Shown: one piece after another, positions 43,056-54,364 of the stretch
Numbering within the stretch: position 1 is the first letter of the stretch
Layout of the letters: each line of letters begins with the position of its first letter
Assembly: GCF_003265705.1 (NCBI RefSeq)
Contig: NW_020312775.1
Coordinates: forward strand, 3,260,800-3,324,799
Length of the DNA: 64,000 bases
Direction: 5' to 3'
From: Callorhinus ursinus
Lineage: Eukaryota > Chordata > Mammalia > Carnivora > Otariidae
Notes under the pieces: generated by a model
What the model was told of the DNA's origin: nothing
Database searches by the model: none
The model's input: the letters and a program-made list of their open reading frames with translations, nothing else
Translations under genes and position numbers: made by a program

Positions 43056-43174
43056 ATTGGCAATGATTTTTAAACTTTGACACCAAAAGCAAAAAAAAAA
43101 AACAAATGAGTGAGACTACATCAAACTAAAAAGCTTCTACACAGCAAAGGAAGCCATCAACAAAATAAAAAGAC

Positions 43175-43260
43175 AAATGGGAGAAAGTACTTGCAAATCA
43201 TATTTGATAAGAGTACTGCTAAATGGGAGAAAGTACTTGCAAATCATATCTGATAAGAGA
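43175..43260 (+). repeat. 46-bp direct duplication inside old L1
   Basis: AAATGGGAGAAAGTACTTGC and following CAAATCATAT(T/C)TGATAAGAG occur twice with a 46-base offset. Single-copy in L1 elsewhere in the window. Confidence 0.9.
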
Positions 43261-43492
43261 ATAATATCCAAAATGTATAAAGAATTCATACAACTTGATA
43301 GAAAAAAGTTGTAATTGGATTACAAAATAGGCAGAGGATCAGAATAGACATTTTTCCAAAGAAGAAATATTGATGGCCAACAGGTACATGAAAATATTCT
43401 CAACATTACAAATCATCTAGGAAATGGAAATAAAAACCATAATACCACCTCACACTTGTTAGAATAGCTATTATCAAAAAGACAAAAGGAAG

Positions 43493-43682
43493 GGGCACCT
43501 GCGTGGCTCAGTTGGTTGAGCGGCTGCCTTTGGCTCAGGTCATGATCCCAGGGTCCTGGAATCGAGCCCCATGTCCGGCTCCCTGCTCAGCGGAGAGCCT
43601 GCTTCTCCCTCTTCCTCTGCCTGCCACTTTGCCTACTTGTGCTCTCTATCTGTCTGTCAAATAAATAAATAAAATCTTTTAA
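43493..43682 (+). mobile_element. CAN-SINE
   Basis: Head GGGGCACCTGCGTGGCTCAG; AAAAAGACAAAA flanks (43,476-43,487 and 43,683-43,694). Inserted in old L1 ORF2. Confidence 0.94.
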
Positions 43683-44497
43683 AAAAAGACAAAAAGTAAC
43701 AATGTGTTGACAAGGGTGTGGAGAAAAAGGAATTCTTGTGCACAGTTGGTGGGAATGTAAATAGGTGCAGCCACTATTGAAAACAATATGGAGCTTCTTA
43801 AAAAAAATGAAAATAGAACCACCATATGATCCAGCAATTCCACTTCTGGGTATTTATCCAAAGAAAATAAAAATGCTAACTTGAAAAGGTATATGCACCC
43901 CTCTGTTCATTGTAGCATTATTTACAATAGCCAACATATGGAAATAGCCTAAATTTCCATTGACAAATAAATGGATAAAGAAAATGTGGTGTATATATAT
44001 ATATAGCCATAGAAAAAAATATAATCTTGCCATTAGCAACAACATGGATGGACCCTGGAGGCATTATGCTAAGTGGAATAAGTCAAAGAAAGACAAATAC
44101 CATATGATTTCACTTAATATGTGGAATCTTAAAAAGAGTAGAAAAGCTCATAGATACAGAGAACATATTGGTGGTTGGGGGGCAGGGAGTAGATGAAATG
44201 GGTGAAGGGAGTCAAAAGGCACAAACCTCTAGTTATAAAATAAATAAATCATGTGGATTTAATGTACAACATGACACCTATAGTTAATAATACTATATTG
44301 CATATTTGACAGTTGTTAAGAGAGTACATCTTAAAAGTTCTCATCTCAAGAAAAAATTCTGTAACTATGTATAATGACAGATATTAATGAGACTTATTAT
44401 GGTGATCATTTTGCAATATATACAAATATCAAATCATTATGTTGTGTACTTGAAACTAATATTTGTATGTCAATTAAACCTCAATTTAAAAAAAAAT

Positions 44498-45030
44498 TAA
44501 CTTTTCATTTTGTTATTTATGTAAAACAGAGCATATTCATTTATAATAAGATAAAATTATGGGTAAGTAAAATGATGAAAAAAGTATATGAGGGCATTTT
44601 AAGAGAATGCTGTTGCTACCATTTATAGAAGAAAATGGTAAGTCTTTCTTTTTTAGAAGTCTAAGAAGTTACAACTTAAATATCCATTTAAAAAAGCATT
44701 GAAAACGTTATAAAAATTAGGGAGTGATCCGCTACTACAGTTGACATATTGACCTCTTAATATTGCCTTATGAGAAAAAAAATTGGCTGAGTTAAATTGT
44801 TTCACAGAGACCTTTATCCAGAAATTATTCTCTCATGAAAACTACTTCAGGCAAGGTGCTTATAATGTAACATTCAAGCATTAAATTAAAGGCCAAGAAT
44901 ATGTTAATGAGAGGTATGCAAAGTTCAGAATACCTTTGTCCCTGCCAACTACTGTTTCTTCTTTTTCTTCTACTTGTTGTTCCTACCCTCATTTGTATAA
45001 ATACCATTTGGATCTCATTAATTCGTACTC
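44498..45030. other. Unique stretch, nothing recognised
   Basis: No repeat or gene identified. Confidence 0.45.
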
Positions 45031-45044
45031 CTCTATTGCTTTCC

Positions 45045-45256
45045 TTTTTAAAAATTTCATTTTTATTTAAATTCAAATTAGTTAACATACGTGGTAAAAT
45101 CGATTTCAGGTGTAGAATTTAGTGACTCATCACTTACGTATATAATGCAGTGCTTATCACAGCAAGTGCCCTCCTTAATGCCCATCACCCATTTAGTCAC
45201 CTCCCTCTATCAACCCTCAGTTTGTTTTCTATTGTTAAGAGTCTCTTATGGTTTGC

Positions 45257-45287
<31 letters not shown>

Positions 45288-45293
45288 CCTTCC
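45045..45293 (-). mobile_element. Short LINE-1 3' end (antisense)
   Basis: AAATTCAAATTAGTTAACATAC, ATTTAGTGACTCATCACTTAC, CTCCTTAATGCCCATCACCC, ending in a TC tract. CTCTATTGCTTTCC (45,031-45,044) and CTCTATTGTTTTCC (45,294-45,307) form a 14-bp TSD with one mismatch. Confidence 0.93.
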
Positions 45294-45307
45294 CTCTATT
45301 GTTTTCC

Positions 45308-45690
45308 AGCTCCATTCAGCAGCAGAACAATTTTGGAAATCATATCCACCATAACTCTCAGGAGAACTTACTGAACGATAATTTTAAATTTAAGAAGTGT
45401 TAATTCCCAGTCTCATTCCCTAGCCTCTAACTAAAAGATGCCACATACATATCTGCCACTACTTCCCACATCTATGCCCAGTTGTGGCCTCAAGATTATT
45501 CTTAACATAAAAGACAAGCAATCACCATTACTCAGTGGAATTAGATACATGAAATGAGGGTTTCATATCATTCCTGGAAGCTAATTAATTAAACTGCAGA
45601 GAAAGATTTTGTAAGAAAATAGATACACTTCTTACTGGTTTTATCATGAGACTACATGTGGCTCCAGGCAGCCTTTGAAACAGAGGTCAC
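45308..45690. other. Unique stretch, nothing recognised
   Basis: No repeat or gene seen. Confidence 0.45.
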
Positions 45691-45692
45691 TC

Positions 45693-46612
45693 ATTTTTTT
45701 TAATTTAAATTCAAATAATTAACATATCGTGTATTATTAGTTTCAGAGTTAGAGTTCAGTGATTGATCAGTTGCATATAACACCCGGTGCTCATTACATC
45801 ATATGCCCTCCTAATGCCCATCACTCAGTTATCCCATCCCTCCACCCCCTCCCCTCCAGCAAACTTCAGTTTGTTCCCCATAGTTAAGAGTCTCTTATGG
45901 TTTGTCTCCCTCTCTGATTTCATCTTATTTTATTTTCCCCTCCCTTTCCCTATGATCCTGTTTTGTTTCTTAAATTCCACATATGGGTGAAATCATATGA
46001 TAACTGTCTTTTTCTGATTGACTTATTTCACTTAGCATAATACTCTCTAGTTCCACCCACATCATTTTAAATGATAAGATTTCATTTTTCTGATGGCTGA
46101 GTAATATTCCATTGTACATATATATACCACACCTTCTTTATTAATTCATTAGTCAATGGACATCTGGTCTCTTTACATAGTTTGGCTACTATGGACATTG
46201 CTGCTATAAACATTGGTGTTCCTTCGGATTGTTATGTTTGTACCTTTTGGGTAAATACTCAACACCCAAAAAATAAATAATCTAGTCAAGAAATGGGCAG
46301 AAGACATGAACAGACATTTCTCCAAAGAAGACATTCAAATGGCCAACAGACACATGAAAAAATGCTCAATATCACTCGGCATCAGGGAAATACAAATCTA
46401 AATCGCTATGAGATACCACCTAATACCAGTCAGGATGGCTAAAATTAACAAGTCAGGAAACAACAAATGTTGGTGAGGATGTGGAGAAAGGGGAACCCTT
46501 TTACATTGCTGGTGGGAATGCAAGCTGGTATAGCCACTCTGGAAAACAGTATGGAGGTTCTTCAAAAAGTTAAAAATAGAGCTACCCTACAACCCAGCGG
46601 TATTTACCCAAA
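45693..46612 (-). mobile_element. Twin-primed LINE-1 (antisense 3' half, inverted 5' half)
   Basis: 45,693-46,257 is antisense L1 from poly(T) and 3'UTR (CACCCGGTGCTCATTACATC) to the ORF2 C-terminal region, ending TTTTGGGTAAATAC. 46,258-46,612 is the adjoining upstream ORF2 part in the opposite orientation (ACAGACATTTCTCCAAAGAA, GTCAGGATGGCTAAAATTAAC) ending GCGGTATTTACCCAAA. The two halves meet in L1 coordinates at the shared GTATTTACCCAAA, as twin priming predicts. No target duplication was recognised. Confidence 0.9.
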
Positions 46613-46793
46613 GTTTGTTCTTGTCTAGCTGTAGATTTCTGTTGCTATTGACTCCATTTTCACATTAGATCAACTACTGCTTAACCTCTCTTTTTCATTT
46701 GTAACTTGCCTTTATATCATTCTGCTACTTTACTCTTCATTCCAGTGTGAAACATACTCATTTATTCCCTTGATCCCAGAAAAAGGTAAATTG

Positions 46794-46996
46794 AGGGGCA
46801 CCTCAGTGGTTCAGTTGGTTAAGTACCCTTCTCTTAGTTTCAGCTCAGGTCAAGATCTCCTGGTCCTGGGATCAAGCCCTGCACTAGGCTCCACACCGAA
46901 TGCCGAGTCTATTTCAAATTCTCCTTTCCCCTCTGCCACTCCCTGCTCATGTGCTCGCTTGCTCTCTCTTTCTAATAAATAAATAAAATCTTTAAA
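46794..46996 (+). mobile_element. CAN-SINE, diverged
   Basis: GGGGCACCTCAGTGGTTCAG head, AGCTCAGGTCAAGATCTCC core, AATAAATAAATAAAATCTTT tail. TSD not clear. Confidence 0.88.
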
Positions 46997-47320
46997 AATA
47001 AAGAAAATACTCCTATCTATGTTAGTTGTCCATCATAAGATTGAGACTCTTATGTATGGAGGGTCATAATATAAAATATGTAGTCTTTTATTTTCAGGAA
47101 ATTGAATGATGTGTCACACTAATCATGCTCCAATAAACAGTTGCCAATTGATTTAAAGTATGTTTTTTTTAATATAATTTGGCAGGCTTTGTTCGAAATA
47201 TAAGTTAGAGCAATGGTTTTTTAGGCATGCTCTGAAAGCTTGTTGGCATTATACAGGTTAAGTTAATGATTTAGAATACACTTGAAATATTTATACTTCC
47301 AATAAATGAGAAACAAGAGA
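46997..47320. other. Unique stretch, nothing recognised
   Basis: No repeat or gene seen. Confidence 0.4.
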
Positions 47321-47324
47321 GAGA

Positions 47325-47575
47325 GAAGTAACATCTATTAAAAGTCTACTCTTTGCCATGTTCTATACTACTTGCTTTACACAAATTTAATTGAGCCTAA
47401 GCAGTAATCCTAAGAAGTGGATATTATTAAATCCTCATTTTCCAAATAAAGAAAATGAAATTCAGAGAGATTAAGCATATTATTTAGTCACAGAGCTAGT
47501 AAGCTCAAGACAAACCTGAATCTACTTGCTCCAAATTTATTGTTCATTCTTTTAGATCATGCTACATTCTGGAAA
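47325..47575 (-). mobile_element. MIR SINE (antisense)
   Basis: AAGTCTACTCTTTGCCATG, CCTCATTTTCCAAATAAAG, TAAGCATATTATTTAGTCAC, AGAGCTAGTAAGCTCAAG follow the antisense MIR order over most of its length. Confidence 0.8.
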
Positions 47576-47769
47576 CACATAAAGGTAATATATATGTTTT
47601 GAAATAAATACTATTCTTTTAAAACTTATTAAAACATAGGTTTGCAACTCACAATTTTTAGCTTTTGTAAGAAAGAATGAAGTTTAGATATTGTCAAACC
47701 ATGTGATACAGTCTATTCTCTCTACCATTCATTGCTGATTAATCATGAAGTATAGAAGTTGTCAGATAT

Positions 47770-47965
47770 GGGGCACCTGGGTGGCTCAGTCATTAAGCAT
47801 CTGCCTTTGGCTCAGGTCATGATCCCGGGGTCCTCGGTTCGAGCCCCACATCGGGTTCCCTGCTCTGCAGGAAGCCTGCTTCTCCTCTCCCACTCCCCCT
47901 GCTTGTGTTCCCTCTCTCACTGTGTCTCTCTCTGTCAAATAAATAAATAAAATCTTAAAAAAAAA
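47770..47965 (+). mobile_element. CAN-SINE with intact B-box sequence
   Basis: Head GGGGCACCTGGGTGGCTCAG (A-box region) and GGTTCGAGCCCC at about 47,837-47,848, which fits the Pol III B-box consensus GGTTCGANNCC exactly; most other copies here read GG(A/G)ATC instead. Flanks AGAAGTTGTCAGATA and AGAAGTCAGATA differ by a 2-base gap. Confidence 0.93.
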
Positions 47966-47979
47966 AGAAGTCAGATACG

Positions 47980-48650
47980 ATTAAGGAGTGATGTATTTTA
48001 GAGTAAATATTAGAAATATAGTTTTTGTTAAGTATATCAATTAGATTATAAGCTAATGATCAAAAAAGTAGTTGATAATTGTGCAGTTAAATTACTTAAA
48101 TCTAGTCCTGGCAGTAGCTATAGGATATGTGAAACATAGCATGCACACCGTGGAATTTTAGTTACTATGTTTCAGCAAGAAATAAAGTTGAATAAGCTGA
48201 TCTTACTTTATTCCAACTCATGTCTGAAAAGTTATTTGAAAAACAAAAAAAGGTATGTTGACTGATTCTATATTTTCATCGACACCATCATTTTTCAGAC
48301 ATATATCCACACAAGGAAAATATCTTGACCAAATCATGCAAATTTCACTTAACCTACCCTAAGTCTTAAAATTTAAGTTATGATTTCCTAATCCAATTTA
48401 ATATCTATTTTATAGATTAAAATTGAAGTTCTTACCCTTAAAAAGTTCAAAAGAAGAAGTTTAGGTTTAAAAGACAGTGTGAACTCAGAACAATCAGATC
48501 TATTCCAAGGCCAGAAGATGTCTAAGATTCCAACTTTCTCATTTTAGTCCTAGGGCAAATGCCAGACTTTCCTTTTTCTGACTATACACAACATGTAACC
48601 TTCACATATTAAAGTTCTGAACACTTTACTTTTGCATATCCTATGATATT
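47980..48650. other. Unique stretch, nothing recognised
   Basis: No repeat or gene seen. Confidence 0.45.
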
Positions 48651-49171
48651 AAGAATCAAGGAAAATAAACAGAAAACTCATAAATAAACCCACAATTATA
48701 TGGCCAATTAATCTTCGACAAAAGAGGAATGAATACACAATAAGAAAAAGACAGTGTCTTCAAAAAATGGTGTTGGGAAAACTGGACAGCAACATGCAAA
48801 AGAATGAAAGTGGACCATTTCCTTTCACCACACATAAAAATAAACTCAAAATGGATTAAAGACCTAAATGTGAGACCTGAAAACCACAAAAAGCCTTGAG
48901 AACACAGGCAGTAATCTTTCTGACATCAGCTGTATTTCTAGATATGTCTCCTGAGGCAAGGGAAATAAAAGCAAAAACAAACTATTGGAACTGCATCAAA
49001 ATAAAAAGCTTCTGTACAGTGAAGAAAACAATCAACATAAAAGGCAACCTACTGAATGGTAGAAAATATCTACAAATGCCATATCTGATAAAGGGGTAAT
49101 ATTCAAGATATATAAAGAACTGATACAACTCAACATCCAAAAAAATAATCTAATTTAAAAATGGGCAGAAG

Positions 49172-49387
49172 AGGGCACCTGGGTGGCTCAGTCAGTTAAG
49201 CATCTGCATTCAGCTCAGGTCATGATCCCCGGGTCCTGAGATCAAGTCCTGCAACGGGTTCCCTGCTCAGCAGGGGACCCTGCTTCTCCTTCTCCCTCTG
49301 CCTGCCGCTTCCCCTGCTGTGTGCTCTTTCTCTCTGTCAAATAAATAAAAATCTTAAAAATAATAAAATAATTTAAAAAATAAAAAT
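49172..49387 (+). mobile_element. CAN-SINE inside L1
   Basis: Head GAGGGCACCTGGGTGGCTCAG. Flanks AAAAATGGGCAGAAG (49,157-49,171) and AAAAATGGTCAGAAG (49,388-49,402), one mismatch. Confidence 0.95.
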
Positions 49388-50254
49388 AAAAATGGTCAGA
49401 AGAAATGAACAGACATTTCTCCAGTGAAGACATACAGATGGCTAACAGACACATGAAAAGATACTCAACATTATGAATCATCAGGGAAATGCAACTCAAA
49501 ACTACAATGACATATCACCCCACACCTTTCAGAATGGCTAAAATCAAAAACACAAGAAACAACAGGTGTTGTCAAGGATATGGAGAAAAAGGACTCTTCT
49601 TGTATTGTTGGTGGGAATACAAACTGATGCAGCCACTGTGGAAAACAGTATGGAGGTTCCTCAGAAAGATAAAAATAGAACTACCTTAAAATCCAGTAAT
49701 CACACTACTGGGTATTTACCCAAGGAATACAGAGACACTAATTCAAAGGAATATATGCACCCCTATGTTTATTGCAGCATTATTTACAATAGCCAAGCTA
49801 TGGAAATAGCCAAACTGTCCATTAATAGGTGAAAGAATAAAGAAGATGTGGTGTGTGTGTGTGTGTGTGTGTAATGGAATATCATTTAGCCATAAAAAGA
49901 ATGCAGTCTTGCCATTTGCAACAACATGGGTGGAGCTAGAGAGTAGAATGCTAAGGGGAATAAGTCAGATAAAGACAAATGCCATATGATTTTACTCATA
50001 TGTGGAATTTAAGAAACAAAACAAATGAGCAAAGGGGGAAAAAAGAGGGAGAGAAACAAAGAGAGAGGGAGGCAAACCAAGAAACGGACTCTCACCTATG
50101 GAGAACAAACTGATGGTTATCAGAGGGGAGGTGGGGGGATGGGTTAAACAAGGGACAAGGATTAAAGAGGCCCTTGTGATGCTCACTGGGTGTTGTATGT
50201 AAGTGACAAACACTAAATTCTACACCTGAAACTAACATTACACTGTATGTTAAG

Positions 50255-50305
50255 TAACTGGAATTTATTTATTTATTTATTTATTTATTTTAATAACTGG
50301 AATTT
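50255..50305 (+). repeat. (TTTA)n with duplicated L1 end
   Basis: TAACTGGAATTTA occurs at 50,255-50,267 and again at 50,293-50,305, with seven or so TTTA units between. It sits inside the L1 3' terminus. Confidence 0.85.
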
Positions 50306-50334
50306 AAATAAAACTTGAAAATGGAAAAAAAATC

Positions 50335-52635
50335 CTGTATCAATTCTACCTATATTTTCTTGTTGTAACAAAAATAAGTGTTTTGGCAATTAAAAAGAAT
50401 CAAGAAAAATCAAAAATATCCCTTTTCAAACTTCTAAAACCTAAATCAGGAATTCCATGGCTAATTTGACTTTGGTGAGGTTCCCTGCTGACTAAACTGA
50501 GAGCTAAGTCACAGCTCCACCCTAGAGAAACCACAGCCTCCATTCATAGTTGACTATTAATTAGATTAAAGGACTGAATGACCTCAGACAGTAAATCACC
50601 AAAATTGGTCCCAGTTACTAGAGTCTAAAACAACAGTCTTATTCACCATGGTAATCTAGGGTAACTAAGGCATTAACAAACTCTAATGTGCTTTCCAGTT
50701 CAAAACCAAAAGAATGATGTATAATATGGACGAAATACTGACCTATAGCATGTGAAACCGCCATTAGCAGGATGTTTCTTCTCACATATGCTATGAGAAT
50801 AGGGTTAAAAGTTTGCAAAAACAACTCCATTGCATAGGTGCTTAATTACAGCATGACCCAAGTCCATGGCAACAAAATGCTGAATATAGTACAAAGCTTT
50901 CCTCCCATTAGGAGCATGGGCCACATAGGGATGGGAGATATCTACACTGAAAAGACTCCAAGGGGCAACATTTAACAGGCAAAATTTACCTACAACATTA
51001 TTCCATTAGAAGCAGCAATATTAAGTGGCATTTTATATGCAAGAAATTATTTTTTATTCTGGGGTTAAGACTCGTTCATATTAACTTCACGTACTTCCTC
51101 TATGTTAGTACTAAATAAAAAGGAACATATTTTCTTTTGAGGTTATAAAACCCTTATGAGGATAAACAACTGACACAAAAGATTAAATCCTTGTAAATAT
51201 CCAACAGATCCCAATATATGTGAAAACAGTCTAAGGTTACTTCCTATGTGGTGTTGCTTTTATCTTTCCTGCAATCTTAACTCCTTTAAGTGAGTTGTTC
51301 ACTTTCCCCTCAGGTCGGGAGTACAGAATTGCATGTAGTGGAAACTCATTGTAAGTACTTCCTTTTGTGTTTGCCTCGTTAGTCCATTATTATTACACAC
51401 TCCGTTTGAATATAAGGAATTAGGCGCAGAGCACTTACCTAGTGTTTCATGTAAGCTGTGGTGAAGCCAGACTTTCTTCCCAACAGCACCAAAATATTTT
51501 GGCTCTGTAAATGACAGAGAAAAAAAATGTATGCTATGACATGAGATAAAGATATACAATATTGTTATCTACAAAAAGGGGACGCAGTGAACCAAAATGA
51601 ACAAGTAAACTTGCTCTGAAACTTTTAATGAAAATTGTTACTCTCCTTCATTGTGGGTGGTAAACCGGCCTGACAAGCTTTGCTCTAGCATTCAGTGTAG
51701 TTTTTGACATTAAACCAGAAAAACACGATAACATTTCTAAGTTCACCAACACTCAACTTTTACAGGTAAACTATAAGAATTGCAGAGAAAGGAAAGAGGG
51801 TGTAAAGAACATAACTATGCATATAGTTTCTGATAAATGTCAACCCACTGTCTCTTGTTATGCTCTAACTAGAGAGTCCGTGAATGATGTGAAAAAAAGG
51901 AGGGATAGGTTTTCAAATAATTTCATTGAGTTTTTAAGGCAATATTTTGCAACCACAGCAATAGAAGTGTGTGCTGTAAGTTTGTGAGAACAAAACCTTA
52001 TTTAAATGAAATATAATCCAAAATCACAATAATTTAGCAGATCTCTGTCAAGTTGCACCCTCTTTTATCATTTCTCCTTTTGTTCATTTACATTAGCTCT
52101 TGTTTACTCTCAGAAGATAGGGTTATGATAGCGATCATGGTCAGAAATAGAAGTGAACTCTCTAACCTCAATAATTACAGTTTATTGATTTAAGTTAGAT
52201 ACTTATATTCTGGAAAAAAAAACATTTAATAGTATTAACATTTCAATTGTTGGTCTCATATCTCATTAAGGTAAATTTCACACCACTCTAAAGAATCACT
52301 TTATTTTGGAAGGGCAAACTTTCCAAATGTTGCCTGGGAAAATAAGATGAATGACTGTATACTGCATATAGCTAACTATTTGCCTCATCTTACCTGTAAA
52401 GGTAAAATGTTGCTTCAATTTTGTGTTGAATACTTGTTATGCTGGAAATTATTTTAACTTTCCCAGGTTGCATATCTTTTTTATATACTTTCTGAAGTGA
52501 ACAGGATCCTCCACATTCACATGAAGAAAAGATAGATAGGTGGCTTAAAATTCATATCATTAATAAGATAGTCGCAATTTTAAAAATATTATACACATAT
52601 AAATGCAGCAACAGTTGGTTTAAATTTGTGTGAAG
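50335..52635. other. Repeat-poor unique stretch
   Basis: About 2.3 kb with no recognised transposon. It contains the candidate exon at 51,439-51,504 and a possible plus-strand exon at 51,314-51,350. Otherwise nothing is identified. Confidence 0.5.
51439..51504 (-). other. Candidate small exon (66 nt)
   Basis: On the minus strand the interval is preceded by a pyrimidine-rich tract and acceptor (TTTTTTTTCTCTGTCATTTACAG) and followed by a donor nearly identical to consensus (CACTAG|GTAAGTG). Its length, 66 nt, is divisible by three. One phase (enter after the first two bases) is open through the exon and reads PKYFGAVGKKVWLHHSLHET; the other two phases contain a stop near the 3' end. Such an exon could be skipped or included without changing frame. 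I do not recognise the peptide and see no neighbouring coding exon in the window. It may be a lncRNA exon or a chance pairing of good splice sites. Confidence 0.35.
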
Positions 52636-52639
52636 GTCC

Positions 52640-52920
52640 ATGCAAACACTGTCAACTGATCTTTGACAAAGGAACAAAGACAATTCAATGGAGAAAGGAT
52701 AATTTTCAACAGTGCTGGAACAAATGGATACTCACATGCTAAAAATGAATCTAGACACAGATCTTAAAACTTACACAAAAATTAACTTAAAATGAATCAT
52801 AACCCTAAAATTTAATGCTCAAAACTATAACATTCCTAGAAGATACCATAGGAGAAAACCTGTAAATTTGGGTTTGGTGATGGCTTTTTAGATGTAGCAC
52901 CAATTCTAGTGATTAATGTT
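52640..52920 (+). mobile_element. Ancient LINE-1 ORF2 fragment
   Basis: CAACTGATCTTTGACAAAGG, AACAAAGACAATTCAATGG, GGATACTCACATGCTAAAAA, ATTCCTAGAAGATACCATAGG: a decayed plus-strand ORF2 C-terminal segment. Confidence 0.85.
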
Positions 52921-53470
52921 TATATAGTTTCCAATATAACACATCATCTATAGAACTGCTTACTTACAAATTTAAAAATAATATGAATTAATTAACATTA
53001 AAATATAGTCCTCAGCTCTTATATGCAACTTTTATGAATATTATATTAATTTGTGAGTAGCTCTGGCACCATGAATCAAAATATCACATGAAGTAAGAAA
53101 TGGATATTTGGCACTCCTGCGAACTACTGGGAAATGATACTTCATTAAGCAATATCTATTGTATTCATGCTATCTAGGAATAAGGATGGGCAAATTAATT
53201 ATTTTGTTTCTTCTCTTAAGCATTTCTGTATAAATCTTCCCCATACCCTGAATTAGTGCCCTTCTTTGATTTTGGCAACCCAAAAAATCCTTATGGGACC
53301 CAGATGCAATTGCCTTTTACTTGAAGTACATTAAGAAAGAGATGGGGAGTGATTCCCTAGAGTCTGAACAGTTAGTCATGTGAGCAGAAGTTAAGATTTA
53401 TAGGTCTTGTTATGCCTGAATAGAGCACCAGAACCTGAGTGACACATGTGTTCTGTAATATGGTTATCTG
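52921..53470. other. Unique stretch, nothing recognised
   Basis: No repeat or gene seen. Confidence 0.45.
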
Positions 53471-53472
53471 AG

Positions 53473-53492
53473 TATGTGTGTGCATGTGTATG

Positions 53493-53541
<49 letters not shown>

Positions 53542-53547
53542 GTGTGT
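53473..53547. repeat. Compound (TG)n(TA)n(TG)n microsatellite
   Basis: TG/TATG units, then about 22 TA units, then TGTGTGTG. Confidence 0.92.
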
Positions 53548-53564
53548 GACCTGAGGAAAGTGTC

Positions 53565-54165
53565 TGTATTATTTACCTATTACTGCATAATATTACCATG
53601 AACTTAGCAGCTTAAAACAACACGTTTTTTATCTCACCATTTTTGTGATCCATGAGTCCAGGCACAACTCAGCAGTGTTCTCTGCCTCACGGTCTCACAA
53701 AGCTGCATTCAAAGTGTCAGGTGGGGTTTAAGTTTCATATGGGAATTGACTGGGAAATGATCTACTTCCAAGTTCAATTTGTTGGTGGGATTCAGTTTTT
53801 TGGGGTTTGTGGGAATTAGGGCCTCATTTTCTTGCTGGCGGCTGGCTGTAAGCCCTTGTATGTGTAGGCTGTCAGATGGAAGTCATCTTAGCTCCTAGAA
53901 GTCATTTATAGTTACGTGTCATGTGTTCCCCAGCATGTCCATTTACTTCCTTAAAGCCAGTAAAGAAGAAACTCCAGGAAGATGGTTGTACAATCTTATA
54001 TAATCATGTGCATGTAATCACATACATCCTACTACCTTTGTCATATTCTGTTTGATAGAAGCAAGTCACCATCCTGCCCGTACTCAAAGGGATGGATTAC
54101 ACAGTGGTGTAGATACCAGGAAGTGGGGTCTAGGAAACCACTCTATGAGTCTGTTCAGCAGAGTC
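53565..54165 (-). mobile_element. MLT1-type MaLR LTR (antisense), old
   Basis: TGTATTATTTACCTATTACTG, TTAGCAGCTTAAAACAACAC, AAGTTCAATTTGTTGGTGGG, ATAGAAGCAAGTCACCATCC and ATACCAGGAAGTGGGG match the order of antisense MLT1C-K type LTRs. No internal region. Confidence 0.78.
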
Positions 54166-54364
54166 TGTTTTGTTGGATCTAAGATGGTACTGGAAAAAAA
54201 AAAAATCACAGACTATTTCTTACCTAACTGGATTTATCTGTTATAGATTCTTTTATCATATGGATTCTTCTTCTAATTTTTCCCACTTGCTAAGGTACTT
54301 GTTCTCTATTTTTTTTTAAAGAACCAAGATTCCATGTATTCAATCATAAAGGGGCCTTGACCAT

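Larger units (their letters stand above)
41095..44497 (+). mobile_element. Old LINE-1 ORF2 and 3'UTR, interrupted
   Basis: Plus-strand ORF2 from the RT region (GGAACAAGACAAGGATGTCC, FVDD-like TTTGTAGATGAT at 41,271-41,282) through the C-terminal part to the 3'UTR (TGTTGTGTACTTGAAACTAA, CAATTAAACCTCAATTT) and A-tail. It is interrupted by a younger inverted L1 (42,126-42,554), two nested SINEs and a microsatellite (42,604-43,055), and another SINE (43,493-43,682). Dead: many stops. Confidence 0.9.
48652..50332 (+). mobile_element. LINE-1, ORF2 3' third and 3'UTR
   Basis: Starts within ORF2 (CACAATTATATGGCCAATTAATC, GGTGTTGGGAAAACTGGAC) and runs through the ORF2 C-terminus (AATGGCTAAAATCAAAAACAC, GATGTGGTGTGTGTG) to the 3'UTR (ACACCTGAAACTAACATTAC) and A-tail. 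A SINE interrupts it at 49,172-49,387. It includes a GT tract (49,852-49,871) and a TTTA tract in the 3'UTR. Dead. Confidence 0.93.

Noticed and set aside
9414..49387. tRNA genes (A- and B-box-like sequence in many places)
   Set aside because: All tRNA-like heads belong to CAN-SINEs with SINE bodies and tails; none folds into a complete tRNA followed by a Pol III terminator.
50639..50830. 63-codon minus-strand frame in unique sequence
   Set aside because: No recognisable domain, no Kozak or splice support; length is expected by chance.
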